In this document: positions 28,895 to 38,316 of the stretch, piece after piece
How positions within the stretch are numbered: position 1 is the first letter of the stretch
Layout: each line of letters opens with the position of its first letter
Origin: Enterococcus silesiacus
GTDB taxonomy: Bacteria; Bacillota; Bacilli; Lactobacillales; Enterococcaceae
Direction: 5' to 3'
DNA: 64,000 bases
Assembly: GCA_001465115.1 (NCBI GenBank)
Contig: CP013614.1
Location: 2,356,001-2,420,000 of the forward strand
Position numbers and translations under genes: made by a program
Notes under the pieces: model-generated
The model's database searches: none
What the model was told of the DNA's origin: nothing
The model's input: the letters and a program-made list of their open reading frames with translations, nothing else

Positions 28895-29497
28895 ATGGCA
28901 TTGTTTGATTTTTTAAAAAAAGAAGAACCACAAAAAGGCGTCAATTTAGATGCTGAAGTAGCAAAGATCGTAGCAATTTATGAGACATATCCAGAGTTTC
29001 CGGTAATGTCGCCGGATCGAAATGTTGATGAATGGGTAGCATCGATCGCTAATGGAACTGGTAAAATCGTTCCAAAAGAAAGTATGATCCGAAATGAGGA
29101 TGGCTTACTGCCAGGAGAAGTGCTTTTGCTTGATTGGGTTAATGAAAAAGATTCCACCACTGGAGTTTTTCCAGAATTCTTTGAAATGGAGCTTGGGATC
29201 GATCCTGTAGCCAGTACCAATGAGTTATTATTTGCTGATTATCTGGATATTTTAAACGATGCTTCCGTTGTCGATTACTGGTCTTTAAGTCAATTGAATG
29301 AGGTCTTTGAAGATAACGGACTGAATAAATGCAGGACTAAAGAAGAAGCAATCAAATTGCTGAAGAAGGAATTCACTACTGATTATATCGTCAACATGGT
29401 CGATCCTGGTATTTATGTTTTGATGGATAAAGGACAAGTGATCGTTGATAAATATGCGGAGTTTATTCATGACTATTTAGATACACCTCCAGAATAA
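28895..29497 (+). CDS. Hypothetical protein, 200 aa
   Basis: Cytosolic and acidic, no signal or membrane segment. An N-terminal amphipathic MALFDFLKKEEPQKG precedes a globular part. LSQLNEVFEDNGLNKCRTKE, then EAIKLLKKEF, resembles an SAP-like helix-extended loop-helix, but this is weak. Start ATG follows TTAGGAGGAAAAT and the structured leader repeat. I do not recognise the family. Confidence 0.75.
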   Translation: MALFDFLKKEEPQKGVNLDAEVAKIVAIYETYPEFPVMSPDRNVDEWVASIANGTGKIVPKESMIRNEDGLLPGEVLLLDWVNEKDSTTGVFPEFFEMELGIDPVASTNELLFADYLDILNDASVVDYWSLSQLNEVFEDNGLNKCRTKEEAIKLLKKEFTTDYIVNMVDPGIYVLMDKGQVIVDKYAEFIHDYLDTPPE

Positions 29498-29630
29498 AAA
29501 AAGGAAGCTGTGATTGGGATATAACTCTACGAGTTACAACCCAATCACTTAGCATCCGAATAAACGTTGGAAGCAGAAGTAACCCCTTCGGAAGTAAGCA
29601 CTTCTGTCCCATCCTCAGCTTTCTTTTATT
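29498..29630. repeat. Palindromic intergenic repeat, copy 1
   Basis: Between convergent genes. Hairpin 1: GTGATTGGGATATAACTC pairs with GAGTTACAACCCAATCAC. Then CCGAATAAACG. Hairpin 2: CAGAAGT/ACTTCTG. Outer AGCTG/CAGCT pairing and flanking A and T tracts suggest a bidirectional terminator. A second copy lies at 62898-63035. Confidence 0.65.
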
Positions 29631-29632
29631 TT

Positions 29633-31918
29633 CTAGCCAACTAGTTCCCAAGGTCCCCATTGTTCTGTTCCAGGTACATTTCCTTGCGTCCACCATTTTG
29701 CTTTGTATGTTTTGCCTTGATACGTCACAACATCGCCACCATTATATGCTTTTGCTGCATCCCATGCGTTGGTTACAGGAGGTGTTGTACTTTCTTTTGT
29801 TTTCACTGCAAGAGCATTACTATCTGCTGAAAGATTTCCAGCAGCATCATAGGCCTTTACTGTATAACTATAGGTTGTATTAGCGGTTAAATTTGTGTCT
29901 GTATAACTTGTTTCAGCAACCGTTCCAACCAATGCGCCATCTCGATATACTTTATAACCAGCGAGTTTTACATTGTCTGTAGAAGCCGACCAGCTTAAGA
30001 CAGCACTATTTTCGGTAACCGTTCCAGCAACCAGATTCACTGGCGTTGTCGGAGGCGTTGTGTCTGTCGGATCTGGATTAACTGCACCTCCGCCATAAAC
30101 AGTTTGTTTGCTAAGTTCAGCACCGTTTTTGGCAATACGTTGTGTCAACGCGATGCTAGTGAGCCGATTGACGTCAACTGCAGCAGCACTGGATTTTAGT
30201 CTAAAGGTATAGCTTGAACCTTGTGGAATTTGTTGTGCATCATAAACCGAAGACAAATCTACGACTACATTGCCATTTTCTATTGTCACCGTTCCTGCTT
30301 TGTAATCGCCTGCTGATAACGTTTCTGCTGCATTGACAGGGATATATAATTTTGGTAGTTTCACTGTTTCAAAAGCAGATTCCACAGCTTTTAAAACGTC
30401 CCCAGCTTCATTAGATGTCTCATTGTTTTTAACTGTGATTTCATATCCTGCGCCATTTTCGTTGTATGGTGCAATAGTCGCTTTAACATTTAAATCAGCA
30501 TAAATTGTTTTATTACCTGGCAATGCAGTTGCTCCAAATAGACCTGTTTTGATTGCTTTGGTCAATTCGTCACGCTTGGTTGTATCTGTCGCTTTGTCTT
30601 GAGACTGCATCCATGAAATCACGCCGCCTAATTGGTTATTTTTTACATATTCAGCTTTATAACCGATTGAGCGAGGATTATCATACGTATAAAATTCACC
30701 TGTTTTTTGATTGTACATATATGGCGCTTTTGCTACATCATCCCAATATTCTTTTAAGTCTGGTGATTTCACTTTAAGATCTGCGATATTACGGTACGGC
30801 CAAACACCACCGGCGCGACCACCATCACCTGATTTTAATGGATTTTTATTATTAGCACCGTACGTTGGAGATAAATCAGCATCTTTGTTATTTTTTTCAG
30901 CCGCTTGGAATAATCCAGGATGCGCTGCATCTGTTCCAGCTGCTACTTTATTCCAACCACGCGTATAGAAGGCTGCTCCGATCACAATTTTACTTGATGG
31001 TGCCCCATTTGTTTGCAAATACTTGACTGTTTGATCAACAGAGAAGCCGCTAGCATAATTAGGATCCGCTGGATTGCCATAAAGCGCGCTATGATGAGCA
31101 CTATTTGGAGTCCAAGCACCATTCATGTCATAGGTCATCACATTGGCAAAATCGATTACTTTAAATAATTGTGCAACATCCACACCATTTTTCAAGGTAT
31201 TTTGTGAAGCAGGTAAAGCAACAGAAAGTTCATAGGTTTTCCCTAAATCTTTTCCTTGTTTATCGATAGCAGTCCGAATATCTTGTAAGAGTGTAATAAA
31301 ATTTTGTTTGTCGGCAGGTTTTGCATGAGGCGTGCCTTCATCATTAGTATTATCGACTTTATCTGGTTCGCGAACAGATGCAGGATATTCCCAATCTAAG
31401 TCAACAAAATCCATGTTGGTATATTTAATGAACTTAGCAATATTACTGACAAAATTTGCTCTAATGGATGGATTTGCTGCAACATCAGAGAAATCGCCTG
31501 ATTTAGACCAGCCACCGATCGAAATACCGATTTTCAAATTGGGATTTTTAGCACGGATGTCTTGGATTGCATTTAGAACACCTGCACTAGCACTATTCCA
31601 TTGAACACCCTCTTGCCCAACAGGTGCGCCAACTGCTGCATCTTTATCTGTAAACTTCAAATTCCCACTACTGTCAAAATCTAAAAAGGCATAATTTAAA
31701 TGAGTTAATTGATCCGCTGGAATATCTTTAGGATAAAAATTGTCTTCTCCACCCCAGATCGACCAATCACCATAATACATAACATTACGGTATTGGGAAG
31801 GTTCTGCGGCCTCCACAGTTTTATTTAGTGACAATGCAGATAAAGTTAAAACCAAACTAGAAGCAATAAGGACTAGAGCAGATAGAACGTTAACATTTTT
31901 TCTAAACACTTTTTTCAA
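29633..31918 (-). CDS. Secreted GH18 chitinase with FnIII and chitin-binding domains
   Basis: About 761 aa. Signal peptide (cut after TVEAAEP), then a GH18 barrel (to about 465) with IGISIGGWSKSG and the catalytic DFVDLDWE motif, a beta domain (about 475-640), an FnIII module (DTTPPTTPVNLVAG onward) and a C-terminal carbohydrate-binding type 5/12 domain (AWDAAKAYNGGDVVTYQGK). Hydrolyses chitin or related glycans outside the cell. I start at TTG 31918, which has GAGGTGG upstream; the in-frame GTG at 31927 lies within that site. No LPMO partner is adjacent. A CRE-like site lies upstream. Confidence 0.93.
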   Translation of the reverse strand: MKKVFRKNVNVLSALVLIASSLVLTLSALSLNKTVEAAEPSQYRNVMYYGDWSIWGGEDNFYPKDIPADQLTHLNYAFLDFDSSGNLKFTDKDAAVGAPVGQEGVQWNSASAGVLNAIQDIRAKNPNLKIGISIGGWSKSGDFSDVAANPSIRANFVSNIAKFIKYTNMDFVDLDWEYPASVREPDKVDNTNDEGTPHAKPADKQNFITLLQDIRTAIDKQGKDLGKTYELSVALPASQNTLKNGVDVAQLFKVIDFANVMTYDMNGAWTPNSAHHSALYGNPADPNYASGFSVDQTVKYLQTNGAPSSKIVIGAAFYTRGWNKVAAGTDAAHPGLFQAAEKNNKDADLSPTYGANNKNPLKSGDGGRAGGVWPYRNIADLKVKSPDLKEYWDDVAKAPYMYNQKTGEFYTYDNPRSIGYKAEYVKNNQLGGVISWMQSQDKATDTTKRDELTKAIKTGLFGATALPGNKTIYADLNVKATIAPYNENGAGYEITVKNNETSNEAGDVLKAVESAFETVKLPKLYIPVNAAETLSAGDYKAGTVTIENGNVVVDLSSVYDAQQIPQGSSYTFRLKSSAAAVDVNRLTSIALTQRIAKNGAELSKQTVYGGGAVNPDPTDTTPPTTPVNLVAGTVTENSAVLSWSASTDNVKLAGYKVYRDGALVGTVAETSYTDTNLTANTTYSYTVKAYDAAGNLSADSNALAVKTKESTTPPVTNAWDAAKAYNGGDVVTYQGKTYKAKWWTQGNVPGTEQWGPWELVG

Positions 31919-32039
31919 ATTTTCCACCTCGTTTAAGTTTTAGTTGTGCAGTAATGACCGATAAATCTTACGTTTCTGATTTTGAGTATCCCCTCCTGCT
32001 ATTCTACTGATTCTCATCATAAGAATATAACATTTAGTT

Positions 32040-32053
32040 TGAAAGCGCTAACG
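32040..32053. promoter_or_regulatory. CcpA CRE-like site upstream of the chitinase
   Basis: TGAAAGCGCTAACG fits the CRE consensus at 13 of 14 positions, about 120 bp upstream of the chitinase start, suggesting carbon catabolite control. The rest of 31928-32181 shows no gene. Confidence 0.7.
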
Positions 32054-32181
32054 ATATACACTTTGAAATGATATATTTTTATTAATAAAAATATATTGCA
32101 TAAAAAGACAGTAAAAAAGGGGTGAAATAAGCAAAAAATCTATCTTACTCCACACCCTAAACTAGATAAACGGAAATCCTA

Positions 32182-32892
32182 TTAGCAACTAGGGAACATA
32201 TACCCCTTCGAACGGACAGTTCGAATATATTTTGACTTGAAAGAATCATCATTTAGTTTTTTTCTCAAATGAAAAACTAAATTGGCAACGCGATATTTTT
32301 TATCTCCCTCTTCTTCTCCCCAGACATTCTCATACAATTCTTCGTAGGTAACAGCTTCGCCTTTTCGCTTAAGCAATAATTCTAGTGTTCTAAATTCTAG
32401 CCTCGTCAAGGTTACTTCATCTTTTCCATCAATCTTTACAGAAGAATTTCCAGAAATCAAGCGAATGTCAAAAGCGTTTGCTCCCTCTTCCGAACGGCTA
32501 GTAAATCCGATAGACTCTTGCGACTCTTGTCCACCGGCTCTTCTTTCAAGAGTCTTCATAATATAGAGTGAGAATTCCTCTAGATCGTTTTCATTGTCAA
32601 AAGTTCCATCTGCTCCAAGTTGAAGATGGATAATCCTATTTATTTTTGTTGCTTCTTTGGATAAAATCCAGATGAAACAATTTGATAAACTTCTGGTTTT
32701 AATGATCGCTTCGTATGTTTGACCGATATTTTCAATTGCTGACTCCATGATAAATACAGCATGAATTCCAGATATTTCTTTCATCAATTCGTCTAAATCC
32801 ATCTGGCGGATCACATATTTTTTTTCTTTTAAAGCTGTTATGTATGCAGAATTACTATTTTTATCATTGTTGACGATTGCTATGTTAAACAT
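32182..32892 (-). CDS. OmpR-type winged-helix regulator with pseudo-receiver (WxL cluster, distal)
   Basis: 236 aa from ATG 32892 (GAGGGAATGTAAA upstream). The C-terminal winged helix ends VRSKGYM, with LVFHLRKKL as recognition helix region. The N-terminal receiver-like domain (MFNIAIVNND, AVFIMESAIEN, LQLGADGTF) lacks the phospho-acceptor Asp, which is Glu at the end of strand 3, and lacks the acidic pair. Paralogue of the protein at 47077; the two bracket the WxL cluster. No histidine kinase is near. Confidence 0.85.
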   Translation of the reverse strand: MFNIAIVNNDKNSNSAYITALKEKKYVIRQMDLDELMKEISGIHAVFIMESAIENIGQTYEAIIKTRSLSNCFIWILSKEATKINRIIHLQLGADGTFDNENDLEEFSLYIMKTLERRAGGQESQESIGFTSRSEEGANAFDIRLISGNSSVKIDGKDEVTLTRLEFRTLELLLKRKGEAVTYEELYENVWGEEEGDKKYRVANLVFHLRKKLNDDSFKSKYIRTVRSKGYMFPSC

Positions 32893-33104
32893 TTTACATT
32901 CCCTCATTTATATTTTTTTGATTATTTCAGATCTATCACTTTATTTTTCCGTAATATTCACATTTTTTTTCCTTCCTAAAAACTAGTATAAGCAAAAACA
33001 TCACTTTTTTATTATTAAATTCGAGTGTAAATTTAATGTTTTTTTGATAAAAAGGGATTAAACTGCGCTTTTATTCCAGATCAATTTCATTTTATTTTTC
33101 GTAT

Positions 33105-33138
33105 AAATAAAAAAAGGAAACAAAAAATAATTGTTTCC
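33105..33138 (-). terminator. Terminator at the end of the WxL operon
   Basis: In the minus sense GGAAACAA pairs with TTGTTTCC (33131-33138 with 33116-33123) and is followed by a T-run. It lies 59 bp after the last lipoprotein gene. Confidence 0.85.
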
Positions 33139-33196
33139 CTCTTAATAATATCTGTTTGCGCTATACTCTGTTATGTCCTACTTATCCAATATATTT

Positions 33197-33946
33197 TTAA
33201 ATACGATAATCTCTAGCCACAGCATACATTTCCGATATTATTCCATTTGTTCCGTACTTCACACCAAAACTTTTCCCAAAAAGGCGCTTTTCCTTCGCTT
33301 CATCCAAATTTCTATAGAGGATTATTTCCTGATTTTCTAGCGATTCCTTGGCCTTTGTTTCTTCTTCAAATTTTTTCACGACTTTATCTTGATCGGTTAA
33401 ATCTAACCAACTGCTCATATTTTTTAAGGTAGCAATGACATCTTGTCCATGGAAAACTCCTTCGTCCGGTGCGTTGTAAATAACCAATTTTTCACTGGAT
33501 AGTTTGACTTTCTTTTGAATTGGAATATAGTTATACGTCAATTTTATTTCTCCATACGACAAATACTTTCCAGCTTTACTTTTATATTTTACAAAGCATG
33601 AAAACTCCAATGTATTCTCAGAGGTAAATAAACTATAGGAGTCAGGTTCTTTTTCGCTTCCTTCAACTGCCAGATCTTTTGTAATTAATTTCTTAGCAGA
33701 ATCGATATTCTCAGGTATTGTCACTTCAAATTTTTTTTCCATAAGTTCTTGCGCTTCTTGTTCTGAAATATTTCCATATTCAAAATCGCCAAAAGGTGTC
33801 TTACGATCTCCCCACCAAGCAAATTTTTGCTCACTTTTATCCAGTTTATGATTTGCAGTGGATGCTGGTTGTTGTTCTGCGCTTCCATTACAGGCTGTTA
33901 AAAACACTAATGGCAACAATACTAAGACAATCTTTGCTTGTTTCAT
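33197..33946 (-). CDS. Lipoprotein, WxL cluster
   Basis: 249 aa. Lipoprotein signal MKQAKIVLVLLPLVFLTAC with Cys at 19. The rest is a secreted globular domain with no family I recognise (WWGDRKTPFGDFEYGNISEQ, and an end GKSFGVKYGTNGIISEMY). Last gene of the cluster, 18 bp after another lipoprotein gene; probably on the outer face of the membrane. Confidence 0.8.
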   Translation of the reverse strand: MKQAKIVLVLLPLVFLTACNGSAEQQPASTANHKLDKSEQKFAWWGDRKTPFGDFEYGNISEQEAQELMEKKFEVTIPENIDSAKKLITKDLAVEGSEKEPDSYSLFTSENTLEFSCFVKYKSKAGKYLSYGEIKLTYNYIPIQKKVKLSSEKLVIYNAPDEGVFHGQDVIATLKNMSSWLDLTDQDKVVKKFEEETKAKESLENQEIILYRNLDEAKEKRLFGKSFGVKYGTNGIISEMYAVARDYRI

Positions 33947-33964
33947 ACTAAACCTGCTTTCTAT

Positions 33965-34915
33965 TTATTTTTTAATTGGCATAATAATCTCTGTTTTTCC
34001 TTTAAATTGCTCCTTATCAAACGAAAAAGTAATATCTGACAACGATTGATCATTTAGCTGATAAACCACTGCACTTTCTATAGAATCATTCTTTCCAATC
34101 AGCTGCTTGCCATTGTCTAATAAATAGGATAAATCTTCTGCTTGTGTATGTTCTGCTATCGGACTTTTATTCACTATTGTCCCATCTTGTTCCACGGTTA
34201 CTAACGTCTCCCATAGATTTGCAGAAACCTTGATATCACTTTTATTTTTAAAAACGTAACGCACGATCAAAAGATTTTGCTGATTATTTTCAGAAATAAT
34301 TTTGTAACCTGTTAAATCAAAAACATATGAATCATTTTCAATTTTGTGTATTTTCTCTGAAGCTTGTTCTGATGTCGTTGTTTGCTCTGTTATACTTTCT
34401 ACTGTTAACGTCTCGACCGATTGATCAAAGACTGTTCTTTTGTTTTCTTGATTATCTTGCGGTGTATAAAAAATATACTCGACTAAATGCTGTTTTTGAA
34501 GAATATAATAGGCTGATACCCAGACTGGGTTTTGCTTAAATACATATTTAAAAGAGAAACGTAGTGCTGCTTGGTCGTCTAATTTTATATTTTCCAAAGA
34601 AGTAGGATCAACACCAAAAGATTCTTTGACTAATTTTTTTGCTTCTTTTTCTAACGTGTTTTCTTTAAGACCTGCTCTATCGCGCACACGAATAAACATA
34701 TAAGCATTACTAGTTGTATCTTCTGCACCAAAAACTGCGGCTTCATTATATTGCTCTTGATAATCCTCTTGTCCCTTCCAACCAGCTGGCAGATTAAAGG
34801 AATATTCTACACCTTCTTTTGAAAAGTATTCTTTTTCTTCAGATAACTTTGGATGCACACAACTAGTCAAAAAAAATAGTAGTGTACAGAAAATGACTCC
34901 TTTCAATTGCTTCAT
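33965..34915 (-). CDS. Lipoprotein with DUF5067-like domain
   Basis: 316 aa. Signal MKQLKGVIFCTLLFFLTSC with lipobox Cys at 19. The first half (about 30-175) resembles a PsbP/MOG1-like fold (KEGVEYSFNLPAGWKGQ). The second half (about 190-316) fits DUF5067 (LIVRYVFKNKSDIKVSANLW). Follows yfhO by 31 bp. Confidence 0.78.
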   Translation of the reverse strand: MKQLKGVIFCTLLFFLTSCVHPKLSEEKEYFSKEGVEYSFNLPAGWKGQEDYQEQYNEAAVFGAEDTTSNAYMFIRVRDRAGLKENTLEKEAKKLVKESFGVDPTSLENIKLDDQAALRFSFKYVFKQNPVWVSAYYILQKQHLVEYIFYTPQDNQENKRTVFDQSVETLTVESITEQTTTSEQASEKIHKIENDSYVFDLTGYKIISENNQQNLLIVRYVFKNKSDIKVSANLWETLVTVEQDGTIVNKSPIAEHTQAEDLSYLLDNGKQLIGKNDSIESAVVYQLNDQSLSDITFSFDKEQFKGKTEIIMPIKK

Positions 34916-34946
34916 GTGACTTCTCCTTTGTCTCTTTGATTTGATT

Positions 34947-37550
34947 TTATACCTCGATCTTTACTTCAATTCTTTTTTTTAACCAATAGATATAGCCAAT
35001 AAATAGTAGTATACAAAGAATGAATAAAGCTGCTCCAAGCACAAATCCTTGCGGTAAGAAAACAAAATTGATCTCATGTTCACCAGCTGGTACTGGGATC
35101 GCTAAAAAGGCATCTTTGAATGTTGGAATCGTCACCTGTTTTCCATCAATATAGGCTTTCCACCCCTTATCATATGGAATCGTTGTTAACAACACTCTAT
35201 CTTTATCAAAAGAAGTTTGAGCCTGTGCTTTGCGGCCATTCGTTTTAAAGTCTACACTTTTTTCTTGAATCTTTTTCACCGATTTTTCAAATTCCTGTGT
35301 ATTTAAAAAGACAACATCTGGTTTAAACAACGTAGTTCTCTGTTTACCACCTGTAAAACTAGTCGTCACTTTTATTGTTTTTGTTTTTTCATAATAGCCT
35401 ATTGAATGATATTGACCATCATCACGTAAATCGGTTCTACGTGTTACACCATCGACTGTCACATGTACTTTGGTGTCTATTGCTGCACCTAAATCTGTTG
35501 GTACTAAGCTTAAATAGCCTTGTGAATGTGCTGGAACTGTGATTAGCCACGTAACGGATTTTATTTTATTTGGCTCTTCTTCACCAAAGCTGACTGTGTT
35601 TTCTTCCTCTGTAATAATGACATTTTTTGAGTCTACCATCGTGGCTTCTCCAAAACTAAATAATTCACCTTCAGAACCAGATAAATAATTGAAAAGTTCT
35701 GTTTGATTTCGGACTGCTTCTTTTTCGTAGATGCCGTTATCAGTCATAATTCCTAAAGGTAATGCATAGTCATTTTTATAAAGGCTATAGTCACCTGATT
35801 GACCAATTTTTTCATAGCCAAACTTGTTTAGATTTCCTTTAGCAACGGTATATTTCATCCCAATCAACGCATCCATCAGCAAAGTATTATTTTCATAATG
35901 AACCTGAAGATTGCTGCCTAAAGAACGAAATCCTAATGCATTCATATATTGCGAAGAATGTCTATTGCGAATCGATGAAAACATCCCGATGCCATGATAG
36001 CCAAAATTAAAACTATCGTCTAAAGAAATTGGATTTAAATTTTCCATTCTAAAAAAAGTTTCATTTGCTTTAGAGGCTTGATCTGACAACTCTTTGATTT
36101 GAGGATAGGGCTTAGCAATCAAGTCACGCGAAGGATAATTCCAATCCTGTTTAATTCCTTTTACTAAAGCTTGTGCATTTACAAAAGCCTCTCCACTCAT
36201 TAACAGAACAATTAACACAGGTAGCCACTTTTTCCACCTTGGCTGATACACATAAAAATATAAAAGTAAGACATACGCTGCAAGCAAACTAATCGTTACA
36301 ACTAACGACATTGTCGTGATAACACCATACCTTTTCTTATTAGACGCAATCAAAAAGACAATGAACAGACCTGCTATCCCCAGTACACCATTCAACAGTT
36401 GATTGAAGTCGCTCTTTTCAAATACTTCTAAACCATATCCAGCCAATAAAATCACTAAAAATGAAAATAAAAAGCTAAACCTAAACAACAACATATTTGG
36501 TGAATGCATGCCATGCCACGCTAGATTAAGTGGTAAAATGTAGACACTTGCAATCAATAAGATAAATAAGCTCCCATAAAGCAATTTATTTTTAAGTGCA
36601 ATCTTGTTGCTGATAAAGTAAAACGTACAAAAAATCAATGCAAATAAACCAATATAAATAAAAGGCATACTTTCAAATTTAGACGTATCATAAACACCCA
36701 CTAAACTTTTTGCTACAAAATCCCATGGGCCAGTATCAGGTGTTAAAAAAGTCGTAATCGCCGACAAACTTTCACCATTATTACTAAGATCAAAAATAGT
36801 CGGCAATATGGTGATCATTGAAGCACCACCAGCAAGTAGAGAAGTAATCAAATAGGTAGGAATCCTTTTTTTATAAACACTCCAATTACTGATTGCTCTG
36901 ACAAAAAAGTATAGAAAAGAGAAAACGCCTACCATAAAAGCCATGTAAAAATTAGATAAAAATAAAAGTAGATAACTAACAAACAATAGAATTGGTTTCT
37001 TACCGTCCATCAACCGATGGATACCTAGAATAATCAATGGTAAATACATAAAGGTATCCAGCCACATGATAACTTCCGAGTATCCTACACTATAAGACAT
37101 TAATGCATAAGATACACTTAAACCGGCAACGAACCAACGATTGATTTTAAACGTGTTGTGAGCGAATACCCAAAAAGCCAAGCCACTTGCCCCAAACTTA
37201 AGTAGCGTTAAATAATACAAAGCATCCGCCATATTTCCATTATCAAAAAAGAAAACGAGTGGCGTAAACAAGCCATTTAAATAATAAGCCATCAACGCCC
37301 AGTAATTTAAGCCTAATGAGCCGGACCAAGTATAAAAAATATTTTGCTTGCCATGCAAAACATTATTAAAGCTAGCATGAAAATTTGCATATTGTGTAAA
37401 TGAATCACTCGCTAAAACCGTTAATTTACTACCTGGATAAATATCGTTAAAATAATAAGTCACTGCCATTAATACAACTGGTATACTAAAGCTCAGCAGC
37501 ATCACCAAACTATTTTGTTTTAGAAACTCTTTTATTCTATGTTTTTTCAT
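34947..37550 (-). CDS. yfhO: YfhO family membrane protein (GT-C-like)
   Basis: 867 aa, about 13 membrane segments in the first 460 residues plus one near the C-terminus, and an extracellular beta region (about 470-840). YfhO proteins are putative GT-C glycosyltransferases that use lipid-linked sugars to decorate surface polymers. Located in the WxL operon, so it may glycosylate the cluster's surface proteins or their anchor polymer; this is inference. Confidence 0.9.
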   Translation of the reverse strand: MKKHRIKEFLKQNSLVMLLSFSIPVVLMAVTYYFNDIYPGSKLTVLASDSFTQYANFHASFNNVLHGKQNIFYTWSGSLGLNYWALMAYYLNGLFTPLVFFFDNGNMADALYYLTLLKFGASGLAFWVFAHNTFKINRWFVAGLSVSYALMSYSVGYSEVIMWLDTFMYLPLIILGIHRLMDGKKPILLFVSYLLLFLSNFYMAFMVGVFSFLYFFVRAISNWSVYKKRIPTYLITSLLAGGASMITILPTIFDLSNNGESLSAITTFLTPDTGPWDFVAKSLVGVYDTSKFESMPFIYIGLFALIFCTFYFISNKIALKNKLLYGSLFILLIASVYILPLNLAWHGMHSPNMLLFRFSFLFSFLVILLAGYGLEVFEKSDFNQLLNGVLGIAGLFIVFLIASNKKRYGVITTMSLVVTISLLAAYVLLLYFYVYQPRWKKWLPVLIVLLMSGEAFVNAQALVKGIKQDWNYPSRDLIAKPYPQIKELSDQASKANETFFRMENLNPISLDDSFNFGYHGIGMFSSIRNRHSSQYMNALGFRSLGSNLQVHYENNTLLMDALIGMKYTVAKGNLNKFGYEKIGQSGDYSLYKNDYALPLGIMTDNGIYEKEAVRNQTELFNYLSGSEGELFSFGEATMVDSKNVIITEEENTVSFGEEEPNKIKSVTWLITVPAHSQGYLSLVPTDLGAAIDTKVHVTVDGVTRRTDLRDDGQYHSIGYYEKTKTIKVTTSFTGGKQRTTLFKPDVVFLNTQEFEKSVKKIQEKSVDFKTNGRKAQAQTSFDKDRVLLTTIPYDKGWKAYIDGKQVTIPTFKDAFLAIPVPAGEHEINFVFLPQGFVLGAALFILCILLFIGYIYWLKKRIEVKIEV

Positions 37551-37585
37551 TTTTAGCGCTCACTTTCTTTAAAGTTCCCAGCATT

Positions 37586-38293
37586 TTATCGGACAACCCC
37601 TAGCTTGTTGAACGGATAATACCGATAGACAACGATTCCTTCAATTTGATTCTGATCAACCAAGCCAAATATCCGACTATCTTCAGAATGATTTCTATTA
37701 TCACCTAAAACAAAATAAGCATTTTCAGGTATCTTATAATATACTGATAATGCCTTTGCAACCTTGGTTGTAACATTAACCTGAATCGTTCCATCTGGTA
37801 GTTCTTTAGCTGCTAAGTTTTGGCCATAGAGATTTTTAGGATTGTTTTCTGCTTGATGATTGATATACAACGTATTTTCCTCTACCCAAATAACATCACC
37901 TGGCATTCCAATGACTCGTTTGATATAAGAGTCGCCCTGCGCCGTTTTCGGCTCAAAGGTAACAATCTCATATCTAGATGGATGCACTCCTTTAGCAACC
38001 AAAACACGATCCTTATCAGCAAAAGTCGGTGCCATAGAATGCCCCGCTACTTGATGTGTGGCCATCCGGAACAAGAACAGCATACAAACAATGAAAAAAA
38101 ACAGAAAAATCAAGTTCGAAAAATAACGACGTACTTTCCCAGCTCGACTTTCTTTTTGATTTTTTTTTCTTTCAAGCATTTGTTGCCTTTGTATGTAGCT
38201 AAATGTGTTCTTTTTTTTATGAGGTGTTCTTTTTCTTGCATGACCAGCAGGACTTTTTCTAAGTACTAGCTGCTCTGATTTTGGCTGTTTCAT
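37586..38293 (-). CDS. Type I signal peptidase (WxL cluster, canonical)
   Basis: 235 aa. A basic N-terminus and one membrane anchor (about 54-75), catalytic Ser in GHSMAPTF, catalytic Lys in SYIKRVIGMPGD, and the LGDNRNHSEDSR box. Presumably processes secreted products of this cluster. 23 bp after the second signal peptidase gene. Confidence 0.95.
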   Translation of the reverse strand: MKQPKSEQLVLRKSPAGHARKRTPHKKKNTFSYIQRQQMLERKKNQKESRAGKVRRYFSNLIFLFFFIVCMLFLFRMATHQVAGHSMAPTFADKDRVLVAKGVHPSRYEIVTFEPKTAQGDSYIKRVIGMPGDVIWVEENTLYINHQAENNPKNLYGQNLAAKELPDGTIQVNVTTKVAKALSVYYKIPENAYFVLGDNRNHSEDSRIFGLVDQNQIEGIVVYRYYPFNKLGVVR

Positions 38294-38316
38294 TTTTTCA
38301 CCTCGTTATTCATAGA

